Shown here: positions 35,600 through 46,498 of the stretch, piece after piece
Layout of the letters: each line of letters begins with the position of its first letter
How positions within the stretch are numbered: the stretch's first letter is position 1
From: Candidatus Rhodoferax odensensis
Lineage (GTDB): Bacteria > Pseudomonadota > Gammaproteobacteria > Burkholderiales > Burkholderiaceae_C
NCBI GenBank assembly: GCA_016718405.1
Contig: JADKDJ010000033.1
Span: 124,001-188,000, forward strand
Length of the DNA stretch: 64,000 nt
Direction: 5' to 3'
The notes under the pieces: generated by a model
The model's database searches: none
The model's input: only the letters and a program-made list of their open reading frames with translations
Told to the model about the DNA's origin: nothing
Program-made: the position numbers and the translations under genes

Positions 35600-37456
35600 T
35601 CAGACCGTTTCGATGTTCTTGCCGGCCAGCGCCTGCTGGATGCCCCGGTTCATGCGCAGTGCGGCGAAGGCTTCAGTGCCCTGCGCCAGTAGCTTGGTGG
35701 TGGCCTCGATCAGCGCGGCATCCTCGGTGCCCATCACCTGCAGCACGGCCACCATGCGCTGGTCGATCGCCGCGCGTTCCGACTCGTCAAGCAAGTCGCC
35801 ATCGGCCTCCAGCGCGCTGTGCGTGGCCAGCAACATGCGTTCCGCATCCACCCGCGCCTCCACCACGGCACGGGCCTGCATGTCAGCCTCGGCGGTAGTA
35901 AAACTGTCCTGCAGCATCTTGGCGATCTGGTCGTCGGCCAGACCATAGGAAGGTTTGACGTCAATCTGCGCCTGCACGCCGCTGATCTGCTCCAGTGCCG
36001 AGACATTGAGCAACCCGTCCGCATCGACCGTGAACGTGACGCGGATGCGGGCCGCGCCGGCCACCATGGGCGGGATGCCGCGCAACTCGAAACGCGCCAG
36101 GCTGCGGCAATCCGCGACCAGGTCGCGCTCACCCTGCACCACGTGCACGGCCAGGGCAGTCTGGCCGTCCTTGTAGGTGGTGAAATCCTGCGCCATCGCC
36201 GTCGGAATGGTCTGGTTGCGCGGCACGATGCGCTCCACCAGGCCACCCATGGTCTCCAGACCCAGAGACAAGGGGATCACGTCGAGCAACAGCAATTCGC
36301 CATTGGTGCTGTTGCCAGCCAACTGGTTGGCCGAAATAGCGGCACCCAGCGCCACCACTTCGTCGGGATTGAGGTTGTTGAGCGGTGCCTTGTCAAACAG
36401 CTTGGCCACGGCGTGCTGCACCTGCAGCATGCGCGTGGAGCCACCGACCATCACCACGCCGTGCACATCGGCAACGTCCAACTGGGCGTCTCGCAGAGCG
36501 CGGCGCACGGCCGTGAGCGTGCGTGCGGTCAGGCTGGCAGTGATGGCTTCGAACTGTGCGACGGAAACTTCCTGCGTCAACGGTCCGTCGCCCAACGCGG
36601 CCTCAAAGGTCGCGGCAGCCGCACAGGACAGCGCCTCCTTGCAACGACGCGCGGCCAGCTTGAGCGTGGCCTTGTCGCTCGCGCTCGGGGCAGAGCGTCC
36701 ATGCTGTGCAAGCACCCAGTCGGCCAGCGCGTGGTCGTAGTCGTCGCCGCCCAGTGCCGAGTCACCGCCGGTGGCGATGACCTCGAACACGCCGCGTGTC
36801 AACCGCAGAATAGAGATGTCAAAGGTGCCACCACCCAGGTCGTATACCGCGTAGACGCCCTCACTGGCGTTGTCCAGCCCGTAGGCAATGGCCGCCGCGG
36901 TCGGTTCGTTGATCAAGCGCAGCACATTGAGCCCGGCCAGCTTGGCGGCATCCTTGGTGGCCTGGCGTTGCGCATCATCAAAGTAGGCTGGCACGGTGAC
37001 GACTGCGCCATACAGATCGTCATTGAAGGTGTCTTCGGCCCGGTAGCGCAAGGTTGCCAGAATCTCGGCACTCACCTCCACCGGCGACTTCTCCCCGGCC
37101 ACGGTCTGGATGCCGAGCATGCCGGCATGATCGACGAACCGGTACGGCAGCTTGCCCGCACCCTGTACGTCCTTGAGGCTGCGGCCCATGAAGCGCTTGA
37201 CCGAGGCTATTGCGTTCTCGGGGTCGCTTGCTTGCGCGGCCTGCGCGTCGTAACCGATCTGTCGGCCGCCGCCGGCCAGGTAGCGCACGACCGACGGCAG
37301 AATCACGCGCCCCTCACCGTCGGGCAGGCACTCCGGCACGCCATGACGGACCGAGGCCACCAGGGAATGCGTCGTGCCCAGGTCGATGCCGACCGCCACG
37401 CGTCGCTGGTGCGGGTTGGGGGTTTGGCCGGGTTCGGAGATTTGGAGCAGTGCCAT
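35600..37456 (-). CDS. hscA: Fe-S assembly chaperone HscA (Hsp70 family)
   Basis: The 618-residue Hsp70-type ATPase has VGIDLGTTHSLVASV near residue 22, the phosphate motif YDLGGGTFDISIL, and VVMVGGSTRMLQVQ. The substrate-binding domain follows. It works with HscB to transfer clusters from IscU. Length matches HscA of other proteobacteria. The gene lies between hscB and fdx. Confidence 0.96.
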   Translation of the reverse strand: MALLQISEPGQTPNPHQRRVAVGIDLGTTHSLVASVRHGVPECLPDGEGRVILPSVVRYLAGGGRQIGYDAQAAQASDPENAIASVKRFMGRSLKDVQGAGKLPYRFVDHAGMLGIQTVAGEKSPVEVSAEILATLRYRAEDTFNDDLYGAVVTVPAYFDDAQRQATKDAAKLAGLNVLRLINEPTAAAIAYGLDNASEGVYAVYDLGGGTFDISILRLTRGVFEVIATGGDSALGGDDYDHALADWVLAQHGRSAPSASDKATLKLAARRCKEALSCAAAATFEAALGDGPLTQEVSVAQFEAITASLTARTLTAVRRALRDAQLDVADVHGVVMVGGSTRMLQVQHAVAKLFDKAPLNNLNPDEVVALGAAISANQLAGNSTNGELLLLDVIPLSLGLETMGGLVERIVPRNQTIPTAMAQDFTTYKDGQTALAVHVVQGERDLVADCRSLARFELRGIPPMVAGAARIRVTFTVDADGLLNVSALEQISGVQAQIDVKPSYGLADDQIAKMLQDSFTTAEADMQARAVVEARVDAERMLLATHSALEADGDLLDESERAAIDQRMVAVLQVMGTEDAALIEATTKLLAQGTEAFAALRMNRGIQQALAGKNIETV

Positions 37457-37482
37457 ATTAGTATTTTAGTACCGCAATGCTG

Positions 37483-38007
37483 TTAGCCGTGGTCTGCAAT
37501 ACGGTCCAGTCGATCGTGCACGTCGCGTGAGAAACGCTCAATGAACATCAGCGCGCGCACCTGTTGCGCAGCGCCTGGGTAGTCACGCATCTGATCAAGC
37601 AGGTTCTGGCATCGCTCCAGCGCTGCGCGCCGGGCCAGACCCACCTCATCACTGAGCGCCTCCAACTGCGCGCCATCACCCGCCTCTTCCAGCGCCTCAC
37701 GCCACTGCATCTGTTGCATCAGAAAGGCCGCCGGCATGGCGGTGTTGTTCTCGGCCTGAATCGGCGCACCGTGCAACTCGCACAGGTAGGCCGCGCGCTT
37801 CTGCGGATCCTTCAAGCGCGCATAGGCCTCGTTGATACGCACCGACCACTGCATCGCCAGCCGCTGGGCGGCGCCACCCTGCGCCACGAACTTGTCGGGA
37901 TGGGCCTGGCGCTGCAGATCCTTCCAGCGGGCATCGATAACCGTGCGATCCTGTTCGAACTGCTCGGGCAATTCGAACAGCTCGAAATCGGAGCTTTGCA
38001 GGTTCAC
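37483..38007 (-). CDS. hscB: Fe-S assembly co-chaperone HscB
   Basis: The 174-residue J-domain protein has the HPD motif in QRQAHPDKFV and the N-terminal FELFELPEQFEQD typical of HscB. The C-terminal helices bind IscU. The start is GTG at 38007, overlapping the iscA stop in GTGA. It precedes hscA. Confidence 0.95.
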   Translation of the reverse strand: MNLQSSDFELFELPEQFEQDRTVIDARWKDLQRQAHPDKFVAQGGAAQRLAMQWSVRINEAYARLKDPQKRAAYLCELHGAPIQAENNTAMPAAFLMQQMQWREALEEAGDGAQLEALSDEVGLARRAALERCQNLLDQMRDYPGAAQQVRALMFIERFSRDVHDRLDRIADHG

Positions 38008-38327
38008 ACTCTGAACGACTCGCCGCAGCCGCAGCGGTCGCGCTCCTTTGGGTTGTTGAACTTGAAGCCCTCGTTGAGGCCTTCACGCACAAAATCCAGC
38101 TCGGTACCGTCCAGGTAGGACAGGCTTTTGGGGTCGATCAGCACCTTGACGCCATGGTCCTCGAAGATCAGGTCTTCGGGTGCAAATTCATCAACGTACT
38201 CCAGCTTGTAGGCCAAGCCTGAGCAACCCGTGGTCTTGACGCCCAGACGCACCCCCACGCCCTTGCCACGCTTGGCAAGGTAGCGGGTGACGTGCCGGGC
38301 TGCAGCTTCAGTGAGAGTGACGGACAT
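38004..38327 (-). CDS. iscA: A-type Fe-S carrier IscA
   Basis: The 107-residue protein has the three A-type cysteines C35 (TTGCSGLAY), C99 and C101 (RCGCGESF). It accepts or delivers Fe-S clusters or iron. It sits 18 bases after iscU and overlaps hscB. Confidence 0.96.
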   Translation of the reverse strand: MSVTLTEAAARHVTRYLAKRGKGVGVRLGVKTTGCSGLAYKLEYVDEFAPEDLIFEDHGVKVLIDPKSLSYLDGTELDFVREGLNEGFKFNNPKERDRCGCGESFRV

Positions 38328-38345
38328 CTTCTGGTCAGTTTCTAT

Positions 38346-38774
38346 TCAGTTGGGGACAGCGCTTGCGGGCGTTGCAGGCTGAGGTCTCTCCCCAAGATGC
38401 TTGGCTTTGTAGTCGTCCACGGCAGCCTTGATGGCGTCTTCGGCCAGGATCGAGCAGTGAATCTTGACCGGCGGCAGGGCCAGTTCTTCGGCAATCTCGC
38501 TATTCTTCAGCGCAGCCGCCTGATCCAGGGTCTTGCCCTTGACCCACTCCGTCACCAACGACGACGAGGCAATGGCAGAGCCGCAGCCGTAAGTCTTGAA
38601 GCGCGCGTCCTCAATCACCCCGGTTTGCGGATTCACCTTGATCTGCAGTTTCATCACGTCGCCGCAGGCGGGCGCCCCCACCATGCCAGTGCCGACCGAC
38701 TCGTCGCCCTTGTCGAAGGAGCCAACGTTTCGTGGGTTTTCGTAATGGTCAACGACTTTTTCAGAATATGCCAT
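38346..38774 (-). CDS. iscU: Fe-S scaffold protein IscU
   Basis: The 142-residue scaffold has the conserved ligand cysteines C37 (GAPACGDV), C64 (YGCGSAIASS) and C107 with H106 (KIHCSILAEDA). The LPPVK motif recognised by HscA is present at residues 100-104. It assembles clusters with IscS. A dispersed repeat lies between it and the iscS stop. Confidence 0.97.
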   Translation of the reverse strand: MAYSEKVVDHYENPRNVGSFDKGDESVGTGMVGAPACGDVMKLQIKVNPQTGVIEDARFKTYGCGSAIASSSLVTEWVKGKTLDQAAALKNSEIAEELALPPVKIHCSILAEDAIKAAVDDYKAKHLGERPQPATPASAVPN

Positions 38775-38818
38775 TTTGCTTACCTCTCAATCCATAAGAA
38801 CAAAATCCGCCTTGTCGC

Positions 38819-38895
38819 GTGCCTTTACCAGGAACGCCGCAGAACCGGCTTCGCCGGGCTGCTGGCGTTGTCCCCTTGAGGGGAAGCGGCGCCAG
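38819..38895 (-). repeat. dispersed intergenic repeat, copy 2
   Basis: This is the inverted copy of the repeat at 25944-26042. It shares the 17-base run gcccggcgaagccggtt on the minus strand plus matching flanks (caacgccagc, cccctcaagggg). It fills most of the iscS-iscU gap. Confidence 0.7.
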
Positions 38896-38911
38896 CCGCT
38901 CAGGGGTGTTT

Positions 38912-40132
38912 TCAATGCGCAGCCCATTGGATAGTGCTGATGTCAATGCCGTCCTTGTACATTTCCCACAGGGGGCTCAGGTCGCGCAACTTGGCGACGT
39001 TGAGCTTGATGGTCTCGACGGCGTAATCGATTTCGGCTTCTGTAGTCCAGCGTCCAATCGTCATGCGCAGACTGCTGTGCGCCAGTTCATCGCTGCGGCC
39101 CAAGGCGCGCAGCACATAGCTGGGCTCCAAGCTGGCCGAGGTACAGGCCGAACCACTGGACACCGCCAGGCCCTTGATGCCCATGATGAGCGACTCGCCC
39201 TCGACGTAGTTGAAGCTCATGTTGAGGTTGTGCGGCACGCGTCGGTCCAGATGGCCGTTGATGAAGACCTGTTCCACGTCGGCCAGCCCCGCCAGCATGC
39301 GGTCATGTAGCGCTTTGATGCGCACGTTCTCGGCGGCCATCTCGGCCTTGGCAATGCGGTAGGCCTCGCCCATGCCGACAATCTGGTGCGTGGGCAGTGT
39401 GCCCGAGCGCATGCCACGTTCGTGGCCGCCACCATGCATTTGGGCCTCAATACGCACCCGCGGCTTGCGCCGCACGAACAAGGCGCCAATGCCCTTGGGG
39501 CCGTAGGTCTTGTGTGAGGTCAGGCTCATCAGGTCCACCGGCAGCTTGGCTAAGTCGAACTCCACCCGGCCAGTGGCCTGCGCCCCGTCCACATGGAACA
39601 CGATGCCTCTTTCGCGACAGACCGCGCCGATGGCGGCGATGTCCTGGATCACGCCGATCTCATTGTTGACAAACATCACGCTCGCCAGAATGGTGTCGGG
39701 CCGAATGGCGGCCTTGAAAACCTCCAGATCAAGCAGACCATCCGGTTGCACGTCCAGATACGTTACTTCAAAGCCCTGGCGCTCGAGCTCGCGGCAGGTG
39801 TCCAGCACGGCTTTGTGCTCCGTCTTGACCGTGATGATGTGTTTGCCCTTGGTCTTGTAGAAACCAGCGGCACCCTTGAGCGCAAGGTTGTTGGACTCGG
39901 TGGCGCCGGAGGTCCAGACGATTTCGCGCGTGTCGGCACCAATCAGCTCGGCCACTTGCTCACGCGCCTTTTCAACGGCGGCCTCTGCCTCCCAACCCCA
40001 GGCGTGGCTACGCGACGCGGGGTTGCCAAAATGCTGGCGCAGCCAGGGCACCATCGCGTCCACCACCCGCTCGTCGCAGGGGTTGGTGGCGCTGTAGTCC
40101 ATGTAAATTGGGAAGTGCGGTGTTGAATCCAT
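38912..40132 (-). CDS. iscS: Cysteine desulfurase IscS
   Basis: The 406-residue PLP enzyme removes sulfur from cysteine for cluster assembly and tRNA thiolation. It has the PLP-lysine stretch SLTSHKTYGPKGIG and the catalytic cysteine loop SSGSACTSASLEPSY. The N-terminus IYMDYSATNPCD is also typical. It follows iscR after 78 bases. Confidence 0.97.
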   Translation of the reverse strand: MDSTPHFPIYMDYSATNPCDERVVDAMVPWLRQHFGNPASRSHAWGWEAEAAVEKAREQVAELIGADTREIVWTSGATESNNLALKGAAGFYKTKGKHIITVKTEHKAVLDTCRELERQGFEVTYLDVQPDGLLDLEVFKAAIRPDTILASVMFVNNEIGVIQDIAAIGAVCRERGIVFHVDGAQATGRVEFDLAKLPVDLMSLTSHKTYGPKGIGALFVRRKPRVRIEAQMHGGGHERGMRSGTLPTHQIVGMGEAYRIAKAEMAAENVRIKALHDRMLAGLADVEQVFINGHLDRRVPHNLNMSFNYVEGESLIMGIKGLAVSSGSACTSASLEPSYVLRALGRSDELAHSSLRMTIGRWTTEAEIDYAVETIKLNVAKLRDLSPLWEMYKDGIDISTIQWAAH

Positions 40133-40210
40133 TACTCGCTCACAGAGTCAGGCGGTTGCTTGAACGATCGGCGGCTTGCGGCGACGGGCTGACGCTCATC
40201 GCGCGGGCCG

Positions 40211-40747
40211 TCACGACTTGGAAAATGCGTTGCCCAGCGCGAACACCGAGTTCGGCGCATTGATGCGAATTGGTTTGCTGATCGGCATGGCCGATATCGC
40301 TCGTTTGATGGTCGGGCGGTCTTGCACCTGCAGGCCCTTGGCCACCTGATCATCCACCAACTTTTGCAGCGACACCGAGTCAAGAAACTCAACCATACGC
40401 ACATTCAGTGCCGACCACAGATCGTGTGTCATGCAGCGTTCACCTTCGCCGTGACAGTTTTCCTTGCCACCACACTGGGTGGCATCAATCGGCTCATCAA
40501 CCGAGACGATGATGTCTGCCACCGTGATATCGCATGCCTTGCGTGCCAGGGTATAGCCGCCACCCGGCCCGCGGGTCGACTCGACCAGTTCGTGTCGGCG
40601 CAACTTGCCAAACAGTTGCTCCAGGTAGGACAAGGAAATCTGTTGGCGCTGGCTGATCGCTGCCAACGTGACCGGACCACTGTTCTGGCGCAGCCCCAAA
40701 TCAATCATCGCGGTGACCGCAAACCGGCCCTTGGTAGTAAGACGCAT
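40211..40747 (-). CDS. iscR: Rrf2-family Fe-S-sensing regulator IscR
   Basis: The 178-residue regulator has an N-terminal winged helix (MRLTTKGRFAVTAMIDL; LSYLEQLFGKLRRHELV). Cluster ligands are C92, C98 and C105 with H108 in the CGGKENC to CMTH segment, one residue longer than in E. coli. It represses isc when holding a [2Fe-2S] cluster. TAAGGAG precedes ATG at 40747, and an IscR-type operator lies 133 bases upstream. Confidence 0.95.
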   Translation of the reverse strand: MRLTTKGRFAVTAMIDLGLRQNSGPVTLAAISQRQQISLSYLEQLFGKLRRHELVESTRGPGGGYTLARKACDITVADIIVSVDEPIDATQCGGKENCHGEGERCMTHDLWSALNVRMVEFLDSVSLQKLVDDQVAKGLQVQDRPTIKRAISAMPISKPIRINAPNSVFALGNAFSKS

Positions 40748-40878
40748 TGCAAGCTCCTTAAATCAGGCTCGAAACTTCAGCTTTTCCACTCTCAGAGCTT
40801 GTCCCGCTCCAGAGGCCTTTGTCTCCTCGTGCCGCAACCGATACAATTGCGCTCGGCTGATCGGTCCCGTCATGTCTT

Positions 40879-40904
40879 AACTTGACTATTTGAGTCAAGT
40901 ATAA
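40879..40904 (-). promoter_or_regulatory. IscR type 1 operator at the isc promoter
   Basis: A perfect 8-base inverted repeat, ACTTGACT (40880-40887) and AGTCAAGT (40893-40900), is spaced by five AT-rich bases. On the minus strand the form ATACTTGACT-n5-AGTCAAGTTA fits the type 1 IscR consensus. The same segment contains TTGACT, usable as a -35 element, so IscR binding would block transcription. Confidence 0.85.
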
Positions 40905-40958
40905 CAAGAAACCTAGAGAATTGCTCGGGTACTCAAACCGACCGCCCTGGCAGCCAGC

Positions 40959-43100
<2,142 letters not shown>

Positions 43101-43227
43101 GGCGGGATCACTCAGGGTGTGTTGGCGCATCAGCAAGAGCGGGCATGCGCACTGCCGGGACAGGGGTGAGCATTGTGCCCGCCAATCGACGGGATACGCC
43201 GTTCTGGCAACTGGACTGGCGCGCTGG

Positions 43228-43256
43228 CTGACAACTGTTCATTCATCCAGTATAAC
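43228..43256 (+). promoter_or_regulatory. candidate rightward promoter spanning the LexA box
   Basis: CTGACA (43228-43233), a 17-base spacer and TATAAC (43251-43256) could drive the nuclease gene at 43355. The LexA box fills the spacer, so LexA would also repress this promoter. Confidence 0.45.
43233..43252 (-). promoter_or_regulatory. LexA (SOS) box upstream of uvrB
   Basis: The segment contains CTGT-n8-CCAG on the plus strand (43235-43250) and is very close to the known uvrB SOS box of E. coli. On the minus strand TATACT at 43254-43249 can act as the uvrB -10 element, with the operator covering the transcription start. Confidence 0.85.
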
Positions 43257-43354
43257 GAGAGCCCACTCAACCTGCTACGCAGTTGCCCGGCTTGCGGCTA
43301 TAGTCGCGCCAGAAGCTCCCCCGCTCGCCGCCATAGCCTCTCGACGCAACCAAC

Positions 43355-43933
43355 ATGGACCGCATCACCCTCGCCTTCTGGTCACTCGTGATTGGCCTTT
43401 GCGGCGCCACCGCGTTTTTCGTGACGGGCATCTATGGTCAACAAGCGACACAGCAACAGCGCGAAGCCAAGCTTGAGAGCGGCGACCTGGTGCAACTGGT
43501 GAAGGTGATCGATGGCGACACGGTGGTGGTGAGCAAGGAGGGCCAGCCCAACGCCACCGTGCGGCTGTTGGGCATCAAGACGCTTGAATCCAAACACGGC
43601 AAGGACGAGGTGGCGGTGTACGGCCGCGCAGCCGAGGAGGCGTTGAAACGCCTGGTGGGAGACAAGCCACTGCGGGTGCTGCTCAACACGCCGCCGCGCG
43701 ACCGCCATGGCCGCACCATCGCGACGCTGTATGCGGGTGATCAGGACATCGGCCTGGGCTTGATCAGCCAGGGCCATGCCTTGGTGTACTCGGTCTACCC
43801 GTTTGCCTCGATGCCGGTCTACCTGCAGGCGCAAACTACCGCCCGCGCCAATAACCTGGGTCTTTGGGGCGACCCCGAAGTCAGCGCAAAGGCCGAAGCC
43901 ATGATCAACGAGTGGGCGAGGCAAGGATCATGA
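43355..43933 (+). CDS. Membrane-anchored staphylococcal-nuclease-like protein
   Basis: The 192-residue protein has one N-terminal membrane segment (about residues 7-28) and an SNase domain from about 45. Active-site features are VIDGDTVVV (D53, D55), VRLLG with R70, and RDRHGR near 115-120. The usual GI-D-TPE Ca2+-ligand loop reads GIKTLE, so the second Asp ligand is a Lys (K75) while E78 is kept. The domain probably faces the periplasm. The stop overlaps the start of the K+ channel gene in ATGA. Confidence 0.85.
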   Translation: MDRITLAFWSLVIGLCGATAFFVTGIYGQQATQQQREAKLESGDLVQLVKVIDGDTVVVSKEGQPNATVRLLGIKTLESKHGKDEVAVYGRAAEEALKRLVGDKPLRVLLNTPPRDRHGRTIATLYAGDQDIGLGLISQGHALVYSVYPFASMPVYLQAQTTARANNLGLWGDPEVSAKAEAMINEWARQGS

Positions 43934-44991
43934 TGCAGGTGCTGCTGCGCATGTTTCAGCGCAATCTGCTGATCAACCCGCCCATGCAGTTGCGGGCGAT
44001 GGTGTTGCTGGCGGCGATTCTGGCCTACGGCACCAGCGGCTTCTTGTACTTCGAGTTGCCAGCCAACCCCGACCTGGTGTGGACCGATGCCCTGTGGTAC
44101 TCCATGGTGACCCTCACCACAGTGGGTTATGGCGACTTCTTTCCCAAGACTGCAGGCGGGCGCTTTCTGGTGGGCGTGCCGCTGATGGTGATCGGCATCG
44201 GCCTGTTGGGTTTCATCTTGTCCGTGGTGGCCACCGCATTGATCACGTCCAAGACCAAGGAGCTAAAAGGTATGAGCAGCGTCAAATTCTCCGGGCACCT
44301 GGTGCTGATCAATTTCCCTGGCTTGCCCAAGCTGCTGCGGCTGCTGGATGAACTCGCCAACGACCCGCGCATTGGCCAGGCCGCCCACGTTGTCTTGATC
44401 GACAAGGACCTGGACGAACTGCCCAGCGCGCTGGGTGCCCGCCAGGTGCGCTACGTGCGCGGCGACCCGACCCGCGACGAAACCCTGCAACGCGCCGGCA
44501 TCAACGAGGCCCACCACGCGATTGTGCTGACCCGCGACGCCGGCGACCCGGCGTCGGACAACCTCAATGTCAGCATCGCGCTGGCGATCGAATCGCGTGC
44601 CCACCAGGTCAACACCGTGGTGGAGTGCATCGACCCTGGCACCAAGGAGCTGCTGGCCAAGGCTGGCTGCGACCGCGTGGTGTGCAGTGCTCACTTTGAT
44701 GCCTTGTACGTCAGCCAGGAGTTGCTCAACCCCGGCACCCAGGAGATCGTGGCCGACCTGTTGAGCAACGGTCAGGGCCAGCAGTTGTACCTGACCCCGA
44801 TTCAATCGGCGGCGGGCGCGCGTTTCAAGGATGTGGCCCAGCGCGCCGCTGCGGCGGGCCACGTCGCCATTGGCCTGCGCCGCAACAATGCCAACCAGCT
44901 CAACGTCGGGCCCGACTACCCGCTGCAGGCCGACGACCAGGCTGTGACCATTGGCGAGCACCGACTGTCGCAACTCAATTTGGGCGCCTGA
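43930..44991 (+). CDS. Potassium channel with cytoplasmic TrkA-N/RCK domain
   Basis: This protein of about 353 residues has two membrane helices flanking a pore loop with the K+ selectivity filter TTVGYGD near residue 65. From about 115 a Rossmann-type RCK (TrkA-N) domain follows (HLVLINFPGLPKLLRLL), then a TrkA-C-like end. It should gate K+ flux in response to a nucleotide or ion. It is translationally coupled to the nuclease gene. ATG at 43930 begins the membrane part. Confidence 0.9.
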   Translation: MMQVLLRMFQRNLLINPPMQLRAMVLLAAILAYGTSGFLYFELPANPDLVWTDALWYSMVTLTTVGYGDFFPKTAGGRFLVGVPLMVIGIGLLGFILSVVATALITSKTKELKGMSSVKFSGHLVLINFPGLPKLLRLLDELANDPRIGQAAHVVLIDKDLDELPSALGARQVRYVRGDPTRDETLQRAGINEAHHAIVLTRDAGDPASDNLNVSIALAIESRAHQVNTVVECIDPGTKELLAKAGCDRVVCSAHFDALYVSQELLNPGTQEIVADLLSNGQGQQLYLTPIQSAAGARFKDVAQRAAAAGHVAIGLRRNNANQLNVGPDYPLQADDQAVTIGEHRLSQLNLGA

Positions 44992-45206
44992 TCCGGTCGA
45001 AGCACCGCGTCCCGTGCGGACAACCCAGGGCGCGTGCACCAAGGGTCGGCCGGGCTGCGGCATGGTCGCATGCTCAAGTTCAATGGCGCGGCCAGCCGGT
45101 CGCCCGCGCGATTGCCTAAAATCGGGGGTGTCGCTGAACGCTCGCCGACCCTATAGCGCACCCGCTTTGCCTGTACCTGTTAACGAACTCCCTAGAAAGC
45201 TCCTTC

Positions 45207-46404
45207 ATGTCCATGTTCTCCGCCGTCGAAATGGCGCCCCGCGATCCGATCCTGGGTCTCAACGAACAATTCAACGCCGACCCCAATCCCGCGCAAAGTG
45301 AACCTGGGCGTGGGCGTGTATTACGACGACAACGGCAAGTTGCCCCTGCTAGCCTGCGTGCAAGCCGCCGAAAAAGCCATGATGGACAAGCCCACCGCGC
45401 GCGGCTACCTGCCCATCGACGGCATTGCCGCCTACGACGCGGGCGTCAAGGCGCTGGTGTTCGGCGCCGACAGTGAACCCGTCAAATCCGGCCGCGTGGC
45501 CACCGTGCAGGCCATTGGTGGCACCGGTGGCCTGAAGATCGGCGCCGACTTCCTCAAACGCCTCAACCCCGGTGCCAAAGTACTCATCAGCGACCCGAGT
45601 TGGGAGAACCACCGCGCGTTGTTCACCAATGCCGGCTTCACGGTCGAGAACTACCGCTACTACGACGCCGCCAAGCGTGGCGTCAACTTCGACGGCATGC
45701 TGGCCGACCTAAACGGCGCCGCACCCGGGACCATCGCGGTACTGCACGCCTGCTGCCATAATCCAACCGGCTACGACATCACCCCGGCGCAGTGGGACCA
45801 GGTGGTGGCTACGGTTAAGGCTCGTGGCCTGGTGCCCTTCCTGGACATGGCCTACCAGGGATTTGGCTACGGTCTGGCCGAAGACGGCGCGGTGATCGGC
45901 AAGTTCGTCGCCGCTGGCCTGAGCTTTTTCGTCTCCACCAGCTTCAGCAAGAGCTTCAGCCTGTACGGCGAGCGCGTCGGCGCGCTGTCGGTGCTGTGCG
46001 AGAACAAGGAAGAAGCCAACCGCGTGCTCAGCCAGCTCAAGATCGTCATCCGCACCAACTACAGCAACCCACCCACCCACGGTGGTGCGGTGGTGGCCGC
46101 CGTGCTCTCCAACCCCGAGTGGCGTGCCCTGTGGGAGAAGGAGCTGGGTGAGATGCGCGTGCGTATCAAGGCCATGCGCCAGAAGCTGGTCGATGGCCTG
46201 AAGGCCGCCGGCGTGCAGCAGGACATGAGCTTCATCACCAGCCAGATTGGTATGTTCAGCTACTCAGGCCTCTCCAAAGACCAGATGGTGCGCCTGCGCA
46301 ACGAGTTTGGTGTCTACGGCACGGACACCGGGCGCATGTGCGTGGCGGCGCTCAACAGCAAGAACATCGACTACGTTTGCGCGTCGATTGCCAAGGTGCT
46401 TTGA
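45207..46404 (+). pseudogene. tyrB: Aromatic/aspartate aminotransferase (TyrB/AspC type), frameshifted near its N-terminus
   Basis: The start MSMFSAVEMAPRDPILGLNE is read from 45207 up to NADPNPA near 45294. The rest, KVNLGVGVYYDDNGK onward, is in the next frame to 46404. One extra C in cccgcgcaaag (45290-45296) explains the shift. Corrected, the protein would be about 398 residues, the normal class I length. PLP features are intact: HACCHNPTG and the lysine loop SFSKSFSLYGERVG. It transaminates aromatic amino acids or aspartate with 2-oxoglutarate. A sequencing error is likely. Confidence 0.88.
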
Positions 46405-46428
46405 TTCGCGCCAAGGATTGACAGAGAA

Positions 46429-46473
46429 ATAGCTGCTTCTTGCCCGTTTGGTGGACATAGGCAGCTATATTTT
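46429..46473 (+). terminator. terminator-like inverted repeat after tyrB
   Basis: ATAGCTGC (46429-46436) pairs with GCAGCTAT (46461-46468) across a 24-base loop, and the 3' arm is followed by ATTTTT. It lies 25 bases after the aminotransferase stop and just before the next start. Confidence 0.55.
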
Positions 46474-46498
46474 TGGTAGCACACTGGGTTCGCGACAA

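Noticed and set aside
35819..37486. Long open frame on the plus strand opposite hscA
   Set aside because: Antisense shadow. The composition is that of reversed Hsp70 coding sequence.
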